Source: Anaerolineae bacterium (GTDB taxonomy: Bacteria > Chloroflexota > Anaerolineae > B4-G1). Taken from it: a DNA stretch of 16,579 bases. A model generated the notes under the pieces. The model was not told the DNA's origin. It did not search any database and saw only the letters and a list, made by a program, of their open reading frames with translations. Each line of letters starts with the position of its first letter. The stretch's first letter is position 1. Position numbers and translations under genes: made by a program. The stretch is taken from assembly GCA_030612585.1 (NCBI GenBank), contig JAUWNP010000095.1, positions 1 to 16,579 of the forward strand, written 5' to 3'. This document shows positions 1-7,491 of the stretch, piece after piece.

Positions 1-71
1 GGGTTGGGCTCGCTGCCCACGCGTAAGGCCCCAACCCCGGGCCCGGCCCCAACCCTTTGGCGTGCGTGCGG
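1..71. repeat. GC-rich non-coding end with direct and inverted repeats
   Basis: Downstream of gene 1. GGCCCCAACCC occurs twice (27-37 and 45-55), separated by the perfect palindrome CCGGGCCCGG (37-46). GGGTTGGGC at 1-9 is an imperfect inverted match to these copies, so a hairpin could form in the transcript, but no T-run follows and a terminator call would be weak. No gene is seen in this stretch. Confidence 0.5.
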
Positions 72-1391
72 TCAAGGGCGTGGGGAGGGGAGTCCTTCCC
101 TCTCCCTTCCCCCCCAGGATTGGGGGGGACTGAGGAGGGGCGGGGGGACCGAGGGGGGGCGGGAGGTGAAAAGTCTGACCAGCCCACGTGCCCAGGCGAC
201 TATACCAGCCGCCGCCAGCACATCCAGCGCCAGCAGTGCCGGGAGGACGTAGCGGGGCATCTTCTTGGCCCCCAGGCACATCCCGACCAGGAAGAAGACG
301 GCGTAGGCCAGAAGCAAGAGGGCATCCACCCCGGTTTCAGAGAGCCGCCTGCGGCGTAGCAGATGAGCCGCCCCCAGCACCGCCGCCACGACCAGGAAGG
401 TCAGTTCCACTTCACCGGTGCGGAACAGCAGCGCCACTACATAGAAGAGCGAGCCAGGGTCCTCCCATAGCATCTGCCCCAGGAAGAAGGTCGGTGTGTC
501 GTGGGCGGCGCTGACGTGATGGGTCAGGCCCCACTTCACCGCCGCCAGCCCCCGTCCTGGCTCCACCCACATCACCGGCCAGAGGGCCACGTAGACCAGG
601 GCAGCGACGAGGAGCCAGAGGAGGAGATTGGAGATTAGAGATTGGAGACTAGAGATTAGAGACTGGAGATTAGAGATTGGAGATTGCAGATTGCGTGTTG
701 CGTTTGCCAGGAGGACGAGGGTGGTGAAGGGGAGAAGGAAGAGGGCCGTGGTCTTGACCAGGAGGGCGAGCCCGCCCAGCGCGCCGGAGAGGAGCAGCCA
801 GCGGGCGCGGGGCTCGCGGCGATGGAGGAGCAATGCCAGGGCAGAGAGGAGCATCAGCGTCGCCATCCAGGCGTCCAGGTGGAGGACCTTGGACTGGGTC
901 AGGTAGTAGGGGCTGATGGCCAGCAGAATGGCGGCGACGGCGGCTGTCGCTTCGCCGAAGAGACGGCGCAGCAGGAGGTAAATGCCGAGGATGCCCAGAG
1001 CGATCAGCAACGCCAGTGGCATCAGGGCAGCGGCGATCTCCGCCACAGGCACCGGCCCGAAGAAGTGGATGGGCTCGAAATCAGGGGGGACGGAGTGGGC
1101 AGCCGGGGTGATGCCGGAGATAGCCCAATAGATCTTCAGGCCAATCCCCGCTGGCCACATCAGCGCCACGCCAGGATGCTCCGAGTAGACGGTGTCCGCC
1201 CAGTTCCCCGTCAGCACCGCCTCGATGAAGCGGGCCGAGCGCAGGTACCAGACCAGCGGCCGGGAGACGGGCTGGATGGCACGGGGGAGGAAGGCGAGGA
1301 GGAAGAGAAGAATGGAGAATAGAGAATGCAGAATGGAGAATTGCGAGTTGCGAATTGCGAATGGCGAATGGCGGAGGGTGAAGCGGGTCAT
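72..1391 (-). CDS. Gene 1: short GT39-like membrane glycosyltransferase, paralog of gene 6, lacking the C-terminal module
   Basis: A 439-residue polytopic membrane protein with roughly nine to ten hydrophobic helices. It aligns with gene 6 almost throughout: the first helix ends LLAFLPRA, then PVSRPL, SEHPGV (70-75, first outer loop), SKVLHLDA (167-174), LLWLLVAA, WVEPG and a late K-x-x-RYxLP motif (377-383). These fit the GT-C/GT39 group, which transfers sugars from polyprenyl-phosphate carriers outside the membrane. Gene 6 continues for about 300 more residues with a beta-sandwich; this protein instead ends in a Pro/Gly/Arg-rich tail (about 411-439) encoded by a GC-rich palindromic repeat, so it may be truncated. 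Residues 7-27 and 234-257 are encoded by heptamer arrays. The ATG overlaps the gene 2 stop (ATGA), with GGAGG 7 bases upstream. The exact sugar and acceptor cannot be read. Confidence 0.85.
   Translation of the reverse strand: MTRFTLRHSPFAIRNSQFSILHSLFSILLFLLAFLPRAIQPVSRPLVWYLRSARFIEAVLTGNWADTVYSEHPGVALMWPAGIGLKIYWAISGITPAAHSVPPDFEPIHFFGPVPVAEIAAALMPLALLIALGILGIYLLLRRLFGEATAAVAAILLAISPYYLTQSKVLHLDAWMATLMLLSALALLLHRREPRARWLLLSGALGGLALLVKTTALFLLPFTTLVLLANATRNLQSPISNLQSLISSLQSLISNLLLWLLVAALVYVALWPVMWVEPGRGLAAVKWGLTHHVSAAHDTPTFFLGQMLWEDPGSLFYVVALLFRTGEVELTFLVVAAVLGAAHLLRRRRLSETGVDALLLLAYAVFFLVGMCLGAKKMPRYVLPALLALDVLAAAGIVAWARGLVRLFTSRPPSVPPPLLSPPQSWGGREREGLPSPRP
108..129. repeat. C7/G7 palindrome encoding the tail of gene 1
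   Basis: An 8-bp perfect stem (108-115 with 122-129, seven of the pairs C-G) encloses the loop AGGATT. It is translated as part of SPPQSWGG near the C-terminus of gene 1 and lies in a pyrimidine/purine-biased block (about 75-170). This looks like a small dispersed repeat that was captured as coding sequence. Confidence 0.55.
623..699. repeat. Heptamer array 1 (GGAGATT type, about 11 units) in gene 1
   Basis: Eleven consecutive 7-bp units in perfect register on the plus strand: GGAGATT, AGAGATT, GGAGACT and AGAGACT variants, then GCAGATT and GCGTGTT. Read on the coding strand it gives repeats of NLQS and LIS at residues about 232-257, a loop just before the helix that starts LLWLLVAA. The same site in gene 6 carries array 4. 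Confidence 0.9.
1311..1373. repeat. Heptamer array 2 (AATGGAG to AATTGCG type, 9 units) at the gene 1 N-terminus
   Basis: Nine 7-bp units in register: AATGGAG, AATAGAG, AATGCAG, AATGGAG, AATTGCG, AGTTGCG, AATTGCG, AATGGCG, AATGGCG. They encode residues 7-27 of gene 1 (FAIRNSQF, SILHSLFS) and supply the first part of its first membrane helix. Gene 6 has unrelated, non-repetitive sequence at this position. Confidence 0.88.
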
Positions 1392-3646
1392 CGCCCTACC
1401 TCCACTGCTCCCAGTGGGATCGCGTCGGTGGGGAGCCGCGCTCCATGCTCATCGAAGGCCGGCAGCCGCTCCCCCGTCTGGAGGTTGTAGAGCCCCACCA
1501 GCAGGGTGTAACGGCCCGGCGGGAGGTCGGCCGGCAACGGTACTGCCCGCCCATCGGCAATCACCTCTCCAGCAGCCCACAGGTCGGTGGGGTAGCCACC
1601 GCCCAGCGGCGGTCCGTCCCCTTGAGCCAGTGGTTGTCGCTCTTCCCCCACCAGGTGGACGAATACGCTGAGCGGCTGACCAGGGGGCGCGTCGCAGGCC
1701 CAGTATAAGGTGAAGCGAAGCATCTGCCCAGGCTGAACTGTGCCGCCCCACTCAGGATCCCAGGCTACCAGCCGCACTCCTTCCCCCAGCCGGTAAGCCA
1801 GGACCGTGCCAGTGGAGACCGCTGGCTCCCGCGCCGCCAGCCGGACCGGCCCCAGGCTGATCGTGTCCCGCCCATCGGCGGTGGTCAGCCGGGGGCCATC
1901 CGGCGCATAGAGCCCCAGGTCCAGCCGCAGCGCAGCCGGAGCCAGAGCATCCGCCGCCAGCGGCACCGGGACTGTGTCGGCGATGATCTCGCCAGGCCGC
2001 CAACGGCTGGTGGGACGGCGGCCCAGGCCGGGGTGGGTATCCCGCTCCCCGATCTTGTCTCTCTCCCGCCCGAATACCTGCAGGAAAAAGACGTAGTCCT
2101 GCTCTGTCTCCCCCAGTACCTGCCAGTAGAGGGTCACCTCCAGCACGTCGCCAGGGTAGAGAGTGTCGGTGGTAATGTCGTACCCCAGGAGGCGGGTCAG
2201 GCCGGGGTAGGTCGCATCCACCGGGTGCTGCGGGGCGACATCCTCAGGCGAGGTATAACAAGGCAGGGGCGCGTAGGCCGGAGACAACACGCCTACCAGC
2301 CCGTAGACTGCCAACGCCAGCATCCCGCAAGCCAGGACGACTGTCAGCCCAACCCGCCGGCGGGGCGGGACCCACTCACGCAGCCCCAGGATGTACAGAG
2401 GGGCCAGGGTTGCCAGCGCCACGAAGAGATAGCGGCCAAAATCGGCAGCCGCACTCACGGTCATCCGGGCGAAGTTGACCGCGAAGGCTACCAGCGGGGC
2501 ACTGCCCAGAATCAGCAGCACGGCAGGTGGGCACTCCCAGGGAATCCGCCCGGACCGGCGACGGGCCCAAAAGAGGGCCAGTCCCCCCGCCGCCGCCAGC
2601 CCCAGCAGCCGGGCCAGCCCGTAGACCAGGCGAGGCATTGGGATCTGCCCGTAGCCGAAGACTCCCCAAAGAGTGTCGTGCAGGAAGCCCAACTCCCCCG
2701 CTGCCGCCGCCAGGTCAGGCGCGTTCTCTCGCACTCCCCACACCCCTGTCTGGCGCACCATGCTCGTCGGCTCCCCGTAGAGGAGAATATTGCGGGCGAA
2801 CCACCATCCGCCGACCAGGAGCGCCAGCACCAGGACTATCCCACCCAGCCGAACTGTCTCCCGCCATACGGCGCGTCCCCGGTCGGTGAGGGGCCGCCAC
2901 AGGAGCGCCAACCCCACCGTAGGCGCTATCAGTAGGCAGGTCAACTTGGTCAGGAAGCCCAGCCCCACCAGCAACCCCAGCGCCGCGGCCCGACGCACCG
3001 TCGGGCCGCGTACCAGGAACCGGGCGGTCACGCACAGGGTGACCGCTGCTACCAGGTTTGCCAGTGCGTCGTCGTGGACCGAGGTGGTGATAAAGAGGAA
3101 CATCGGGTTGAAGGCCACCAGTGCCGCCGCCCCCAGCGCCAACGCCGGCCAGCGGGGGAAGAGTTCTCGTGCTGTCCCGTACACGCAGAGAATCGTGCCA
3201 GCCCCCATCAGCAGCGAGAGCCAGCGCACCAGGTGGACTCCCAGTGCCACGTCGTGGTAAGGGAAAGCCTCCAGACGGGGATCGTGCAAATATAGGCTCT
3301 TGTTGTCCACTCCCGGTTCCCACAGCCGGTAGGCCCAGAAGGGGTTGGGCCGCTCGACTATTGCCTCGAAGTGTTCGTTGGGCACCCAGAAAGTGAGTAG
3401 CGCCCCCAGGGCGTAGTAGAGGGGAGGATGGTGGGCCTTGGTTGGCTCTCCGGGCTCCAGTACCGGCAGCCGTCGCTCCTCAATCAGGAAGCGGATGTGG
3501 GCGTAGTTCAGCGCCTCGTCCGGGCTCTCGAAAAGAGGATTAACCAGGCTGTAGGCGAGGGCCAGGCTCAGATAGCCTGCCAGGATAAGCAGGATGCAGG
3601 AAACATGAAGCGGGAGGGGCCGATGGGGTTCCAGTCGTTCATACAT
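1388..3646 (-). CDS. Gene 2: DUF2142/GT-C-like membrane glycosyltransferase with two C-terminal beta-sandwich modules
   Basis: A 752-residue protein. After the first helix comes NPLFESPDE (36-44) and HHPPLYY (72-78), the acidic and His-Pro motifs of the first outer loop in GT39/DUF2142-type enzymes. RNILLYGEPT (285-294) matches the RNxxLYGD motif of DUF2142-like proteins. About 11 helices end near residue 465. Two soluble modules follow, about 481-602 and 620-750, each with an LTLYW- or FTLYW-like strand, a PT-x-W / GE-x-I-x-D segment and a GLY ending. The best paralog is gene 5, with the same two-module plan. The start is the ATG at 3646, giving an N-terminus like that of gene 5. A GTG at 3694 is in frame but lies inside a perfect hairpin. 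No good Shine-Dalgarno is visible before 3646, so the start is less certain. There are no heptamer arrays in this gene. Confidence 0.85.
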   Translation of the reverse strand: MYERLEPHRPLPLHVSCILLILAGYLSLALAYSLVNPLFESPDEALNYAHIRFLIEERRLPVLEPGEPTKAHHPPLYYALGALLTFWVPNEHFEAIVERPNPFWAYRLWEPGVDNKSLYLHDPRLEAFPYHDVALGVHLVRWLSLLMGAGTILCVYGTARELFPRWPALALGAAALVAFNPMFLFITTSVHDDALANLVAAVTLCVTARFLVRGPTVRRAAALGLLVGLGFLTKLTCLLIAPTVGLALLWRPLTDRGRAVWRETVRLGGIVLVLALLVGGWWFARNILLYGEPTSMVRQTGVWGVRENAPDLAAAAGELGFLHDTLWGVFGYGQIPMPRLVYGLARLLGLAAAGGLALFWARRRSGRIPWECPPAVLLILGSAPLVAFAVNFARMTVSAAADFGRYLFVALATLAPLYILGLREWVPPRRRVGLTVVLACGMLALAVYGLVGVLSPAYAPLPCYTSPEDVAPQHPVDATYPGLTRLLGYDITTDTLYPGDVLEVTLYWQVLGETEQDYVFFLQVFGRERDKIGERDTHPGLGRRPTSRWRPGEIIADTVPVPLAADALAPAALRLDLGLYAPDGPRLTTADGRDTISLGPVRLAAREPAVSTGTVLAYRLGEGVRLVAWDPEWGGTVQPGQMLRFTLYWACDAPPGQPLSVFVHLVGEERQPLAQGDGPPLGGGYPTDLWAAGEVIADGRAVPLPADLPPGRYTLLVGLYNLQTGERLPAFDEHGARLPTDAIPLGAVEVGR
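1399..1403 (-). promoter_or_regulatory. Ribosome binding site of gene 1
   Basis: GGAGG on the minus strand, 7 bases before the ATG at 1391 and inside the 3' end of gene 2. It supports the ATGA overlap start. Confidence 0.65.
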
Positions 3647-3663
3647 TGCAGCGTAGGCGAAGA

Positions 3664-3694
3664 GTGCCAGGTGCCGACCGGCGGCACCTGGCAC
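3664..3694. repeat. Perfect 13-bp inverted repeat between genes 3 and 2
   Basis: GTGCCAGGTGCCG (3664-3676) and its exact reverse complement (3682-3694) enclose the 5-base loop ACCGG. It lies 26 bases past the gene 3 stop and 17 bases before the gene 2 ATG. No T-run follows on the transcribed strand, so it fits a REP-like palindrome or an RNA-processing/attenuating hairpin better than a classical terminator. Confidence 0.75.
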
Positions 3695-3720
3695 CCAAGA
3701 GCGATCAGAGCACAGGGCCG

Positions 3721-5676
3721 TTAATTTGCTCTAGCGATCAACGGCAGGTAAACACGGCGCACGTCCATAGCCAAGGCGAAATCGCCAAAGAAACCCGTCG
3801 TCGCTACCAGTTGGTCGGTTGTTGCGTAAAGTGCAGAATCCACCAGTGTCCAAGAACCAGGAGTACCTGAGACCCAACGATACAACCTAAGTTGATGCTC
3901 GAAAGGCGGCAAATTGAGCACACCGGCAAAATAGTCACAGTCATAGGAGATGGTGATGGCGTAGGTGCCGCTGATCTCATTGATCGGTTGACCATCGCCG
4001 ACCGACCAGGCACTCAGGTTGAACCCCTGGTAGAGGAAAGTGTCTGTCAGACTGCTGTGAGGCAGGGTCAGCCAGGGGGTGTGGGTGATGGCCAACCCGT
4101 TGCTGATGACGTCCCCCCCCACAGTGTCGGTATGCACCGCGACCTGAACTGTTTGGTCAACAGAATCCAACGTGCCGCCACTGCCGGTGATCGTCACGGT
4201 CGTTGCTGGCGGGATGATGTCTACCGATTTGCGCAGCGTATCTGTCAGGTTGTCCGTGTCTTTCACGTAGAGAGTAGGCCAGTAGCGCCCCAGGTGTGGG
4301 TAGGTGTGGGTGGTGATCTTGAGGGTCGTGTAGGTAGTGTCTAGGTCACCGTCACCCTCATAGTCCCAGGCCACCTCCAGATCCGCGGAGGCATCTTCCG
4401 TATCGGTACTACCCGAGGCGTCAAAGGCCACCTGGGCCCAGGTTGGCTGGATGAAAGTGAAAGCAGCAATGGGTGGGTTGCCTACCTGGATGCCCTGTGT
4501 CGCCTCGTCGGTGTCATTGTCGGTATCGCGTACCACCAGACGCACTGTTTGCATGCCGCTGTCAGTAAGGCTATGCGTGGCGGTCTTGACCGTCGAGTAA
4601 GCGGTGTCGCACGTGCCGTCGTTGTCCCAGTCCCAGCAGACCTCGAGGGAGGCAGTGTAATCTTCGTCATCGGTGCTGGCCGAGGCGTCAAAGGTGTACA
4701 CGGTTCCTGGCGGCCGCGGAACGGTAGGATCGGGGTCCACAGTGAAGGAAGCATTGGGTGGTGTGGTGATGCCAACGCGATCCGCTTCAGCGGTGAGCCA
4801 GGGGGTATAGCTCACGCCAGCGGTCACCGCGCCCGCATGTGGTCCACTTGCCTGGCCCCACCAGTTGTTCTGGGCGTTGATGGAAACGCTGCCAGCCATT
4901 TCGTTATAGACGACAAATCTATTGCCATCGGATAGCATGTTGGAGTCGCTAATGGCAATCGTGGCCGGCCCCTCCCCTTTGTCACGCAGACGGACTGCGA
5001 TATGATCTGTTACGTCGAACGTACTGCCTGTGACGCCCACGTCGGCGCCGCTGTCAACCGCTAGCGACCAACGCCCATTGTCCTCAAAGAGCGTGCCAGC
5101 AACCGTCAAGTTGAGCGAGTCGCCCTGAGCAGTAATGCCTTGTAGCTTGCTGTCTCGAACTGTGCACATATTGAGCACGTGCGTGCCGGGCCCTTCGAAG
5201 TGCAGAATGGTGGATTCGTTACTCGACGCCCCACCGTAGGCGAAATCAACGTAACGGAAGTAAGAGGTCGAGTTCTGATGAAGATGGATCTTTTTCCAAC
5301 GTGGCGCTAAACCTGTGCTGGGATTCCGATAACGGTCAAAAGTGATAGGTTGGTCAGGGGTGCCCTTGGCAATGATGGTTGCGCCGCCCTCCGCGTGGAT
5401 TTTCAGGTCTTTCTCAACCCACACTGTCACACCTGGCTCGATGGTCAGCGTGACACCAGGTTTCACGTAAATCTCCTTTGTAACGCGGTAAGGGCTGCCG
5501 GCCAATGTCCAGGTCGTGTCGGTCGTGATGTCTGAAGCGATGATTGTTTCGGCTGGCGCCCCCATCTGTTCCTGGTAGACGGCTTGGCTGGACGTCGCCA
5601 TGAAGGCGCTTACGGCACAGAAGGCCAAAAGCAGAGCGCAGAGTCTTTTCGACGTGAGTGTGAGACGATGCAGCAT
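3721..5676 (-). CDS. Gene 3: secreted right-handed beta-helix protein with two PKD domains and a VYLPLI C-terminal tail
   Basis: A 651-residue exported protein. Residues 1-32 form a signal peptide (basic start, hydrophobic core, SQA cut site). Residues about 50-295 look like a right-handed parallel beta-helix: short Val/Ile/Thr strands, PGVTLTIEPGV near 73-83, and NNWWG (270-274) followed by SGP, a motif common at the end of such helices. Two PKD-like domains follow (about 305-398 and 402-488), with FDASxST and WDxDxDG or WDYEGDG signatures. A beta-rich region (490-640) precedes the tail VYLPLIARAN, a type of ending I associate with Chloroflexota exported proteins. The protein is rich in Thr, Ser and Asp and its DNA is less GC-rich than its neighbours. 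AGGAGGT 9 bases before the ATG fixes the start. No enzymatic function is evident; a surface, adhesive or glycan-binding role, or acceptance of the sugars made by its neighbours, is inference. Confidence 0.88.
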   Translation of the reverse strand: MLHRLTLTSKRLCALLLAFCAVSAFMATSSQAVYQEQMGAPAETIIASDITTDTTWTLAGSPYRVTKEIYVKPGVTLTIEPGVTVWVEKDLKIHAEGGATIIAKGTPDQPITFDRYRNPSTGLAPRWKKIHLHQNSTSYFRYVDFAYGGASSNESTILHFEGPGTHVLNMCTVRDSKLQGITAQGDSLNLTVAGTLFEDNGRWSLAVDSGADVGVTGSTFDVTDHIAVRLRDKGEGPATIAISDSNMLSDGNRFVVYNEMAGSVSINAQNNWWGQASGPHAGAVTAGVSYTPWLTAEADRVGITTPPNASFTVDPDPTVPRPPGTVYTFDASASTDDEDYTASLEVCWDWDNDGTCDTAYSTVKTATHSLTDSGMQTVRLVVRDTDNDTDEATQGIQVGNPPIAAFTFIQPTWAQVAFDASGSTDTEDASADLEVAWDYEGDGDLDTTYTTLKITTHTYPHLGRYWPTLYVKDTDNLTDTLRKSVDIIPPATTVTITGSGGTLDSVDQTVQVAVHTDTVGGDVISNGLAITHTPWLTLPHSSLTDTFLYQGFNLSAWSVGDGQPINEISGTYAITISYDCDYFAGVLNLPPFEHQLRLYRWVSGTPGSWTLVDSALYATTDQLVATTGFFGDFALAMDVRRVYLPLIARAN

Positions 5677-5692
5677 AGGTACAGTACCTCCT
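5677..5692 (-). promoter_or_regulatory. Ribosome binding site of gene 3 overlapping a palindrome
   Basis: AGGAGGT (5686-5692 on the minus strand) lies 9 bases before the gene 3 ATG. Its last four bases belong to a perfect 6-bp-arm palindrome AGGTAC-N-GTACCT (5677-5689) that reaches the start codon. The stem could mask the site or be an operator; either is inference. Confidence 0.55.
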
Positions 5693-5738
5693 AGCAGATT
5701 TTTCCTATGAAAGCGCAGCCCTGGCTGCCAACCGCGCT

Positions 5739-5766
5739 ATTCTACCTGACTTTGCCAGATGCGCAA
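5739..5766 (-). promoter_or_regulatory. Possible promoter for gene 3
   Basis: In the 97-base gap between gene 4 and the gene 3 ribosome binding region, the minus strand has TTGCGC (5761-5766), a 16-base spacer and TAGAAT (5739-5744), which matches five of six positions of the sigma-70 -10 box. The -35 match is weak. A start near 5732 would give a leader of about 55 bases containing a GCAGCC/GGCTGC hairpin (5715-5728). Confidence 0.3.
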
Positions 5767-5778
5767 GTTCCGAGACGA

Positions 5779-7491
5779 TCAGTCCAGGGAGGGCAAGGCC
5801 GTTCGATAGACAATCAGCCACTCGTCGGTGTAGTAGCGGACATCGGCAGTCGCCCGGTCGAGATAGGTCAGCACCGCTTCCAACTGCCCTTCATTCAGAT
5901 GGGCTGGGTGGACGACGACGTAGCGCACTCCGATGTCGGCCAGCGCTGCCAGTTCCGCCGCTGGGTCGCCGGTGGGGTCGGGCTGCCGGTCGTGCCACAT
6001 CGCCCGCAGCAGACCGTTGGCCTCGATAAAGTCGTATGCCCCCTCCGGTGGGCGGGAGACGTAGCCGGTGACGGTCGGCCGGCCGTGCACGGTCTGATAG
6101 TACATGTAGACTTTGGACAGATCCCTGGTGATGGGCAGGTCCACGATAGCGAAATCGCCGGGTTCGATGGCGAGTTGGCGGTAGAAGTCGGGGACGCCGG
6201 GCTGGGTGGTGGGAAATGGCCAGGCCCAGTACTCCAGCAGCACCAGCACACTCAGGACAACGGCGACGAGACCCGCCTGGCGCACAGGAAGACGGCGCAG
6301 AAGATCGCGCACTGCCACACCCACGACCATCGCCAGGCAGAGCCCTACTATGATATTAAACCGCCCCGGATTGCGCAGCGAGCGCACGGGCAGACTCCAC
6401 CCGATCAGCCGGTAAGGCAGCGATATCTGGGGATAGGGCACGCCGTTAATGCGCAAGAATGGTCCCAAGGCCAGCAGCCAGAACGCCAGCAGGCCCCCAA
6501 ACCAGAACCAGCCCCGGCGCGTATTGGCACGCCACCGCAGCAGCCCGTAGCCGATCAGGGCCAAGGGCAAGTAGCCCAGGGAGACAGCGTGATCCTTGTT
6601 GCGCAGGAAGCGTTGATGAACCGGTGCAGCCAAGCGGCCCCACAGCGGATGGTAGAGATTGGGGAGCGCACACGCGACCAGGTCGGTCTGCGTCTCTCCT
6701 TCCTTGCCCAGGTAGTGATCCTGTCCCGCCGGGTTCACGAACTGTTCCCAGGCCAGGGACGCAAGGAACGGGCCGGTGAGCAGGCCCAATGTGATCACCA
6801 TCACCAACAGGGCCTGCCAACTCGTCCCTGCCCACTCGTGGCGCTCTGTCAGCCAGGTGTGTAGGAGCCAGAGGCCACCCAGCATCCCACTCAACGTCAG
6901 CAGGTGCCAGCCGGAGAGCCCGGCGCAGGCGAAGAAGAGCCCGGCCAGGAAACCATCTAGCGCCCGTCCACGGCGCACCGCCCGCGTCAGGAAAAGCAGC
7001 GCGAAGGGAATCCACTGCACGCTGAGCAGGTTAGTGTGGTTGCGCTGCGCGAAGTGATAGGGGTAGAAGGCGTAGACTATGCCGGCGACAAAGGCCGCCC
7101 TCCGGTCACCGGTCACCTCGCGGGCTAGCAGATAGGCCCCGAACCCGGTCAACGGCCAACTCCACCAGACGGTGAAGTTGTAAGCGGCCACATTCCCCAT
7201 CAGCCCTCGCAGTAACCACCACACGAAGGTGTTCAGCCAGGAGAAACTGAGAAAGTAGAGATTGACGCCCTGAGGATAAAAGAGCATCCTGGTGTGGTAG
7301 GGCGACTGGCCCTGGCCCAAGGCGCGGGGGATCCACCAGTTGCCCCACTGGAAGACGTACATATCGAAGCCGTCGCCGGCTAACCGAGTGCCAAAGCGGG
7401 CGATGAGCGGCCAGGCGTAGGCCAGTGCCAGAAGAGTGTAGGCCACCAGTGCCAGGAGGTCTAACCAGCGGTCGCGGGACTTCTCTGTCAT
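5779..7491 (-). CDS. Gene 4: GT-C-like polytopic membrane protein without a beta-sandwich module
   Basis: A 570-residue membrane protein with about 11-12 helices. The first outer loop carries GDGFDMYVFQW (39-49), where the two Asp are candidate catalytic or metal-linked residues as in other GT-C enzymes. Later landmarks are YPQGVN (72-77), FYPYHFAQRNHTN (142-154) and NPGRFN (374-379). After the last helix (about 407-425) a soluble alpha/beta tail of about 145 residues contains a DxGVRYVVVHPAHL segment (519-532), like tails seen on YfhO-like or other large bacterial membrane glycosyltransferases; I cannot name the family exactly. Unlike genes 2 and 5-8 it has no beta-sandwich module and no heptamer array. 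The ATG at 7491 overlaps the gene 5 stop (ATGA). The frame stays open upstream to 7743, but that part overlaps the clearly coding end of gene 5 and reads as low-complexity Arg/Gly/Pro-rich sequence. Confidence 0.83.
   Translation of the reverse strand: MTEKSRDRWLDLLALVAYTLLALAYAWPLIARFGTRLAGDGFDMYVFQWGNWWIPRALGQGQSPYHTRMLFYPQGVNLYFLSFSWLNTFVWWLLRGLMGNVAAYNFTVWWSWPLTGFGAYLLAREVTGDRRAAFVAGIVYAFYPYHFAQRNHTNLLSVQWIPFALLFLTRAVRRGRALDGFLAGLFFACAGLSGWHLLTLSGMLGGLWLLHTWLTERHEWAGTSWQALLVMVITLGLLTGPFLASLAWEQFVNPAGQDHYLGKEGETQTDLVACALPNLYHPLWGRLAAPVHQRFLRNKDHAVSLGYLPLALIGYGLLRWRANTRRGWFWFGGLLAFWLLALGPFLRINGVPYPQISLPYRLIGWSLPVRSLRNPGRFNIIVGLCLAMVVGVAVRDLLRRLPVRQAGLVAVVLSVLVLLEYWAWPFPTTQPGVPDFYRQLAIEPGDFAIVDLPITRDLSKVYMYYQTVHGRPTVTGYVSRPPEGAYDFIEANGLLRAMWHDRQPDPTGDPAAELAALADIGVRYVVVHPAHLNEGQLEAVLTYLDRATADVRYYTDEWLIVYRTALPSLD

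Noticed and set aside
623..699. CRISPR-like array
   Set aside because: Units are 7 bp, contiguous and translated; there are no spacers and no cas genes.
2033..2935. Long plus-strand open frame (300 codons)
   Set aside because: Lies wholly antisense to gene 2 and gives a Gln/Arg/Pro-rich, low-complexity product with no domain, as expected opposite high-GC coding DNA.
3647..3694. GTG start for gene 2 at 3694
   Set aside because: The codon lies in the arm of a perfect hairpin, and the extra residues have no counterpart in gene 5.
3664..3694. Rho-independent terminator after gene 3
   Set aside because: The stem is strong, but no T-run follows on the transcribed strand and gene 2 starts 17 bases later.
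5707..6864. Long plus-strand open frame (385 codons)
   Set aside because: Antisense to gene 4, rich in Gln, Arg and His, with no recognisable fold or good ribosome binding site.
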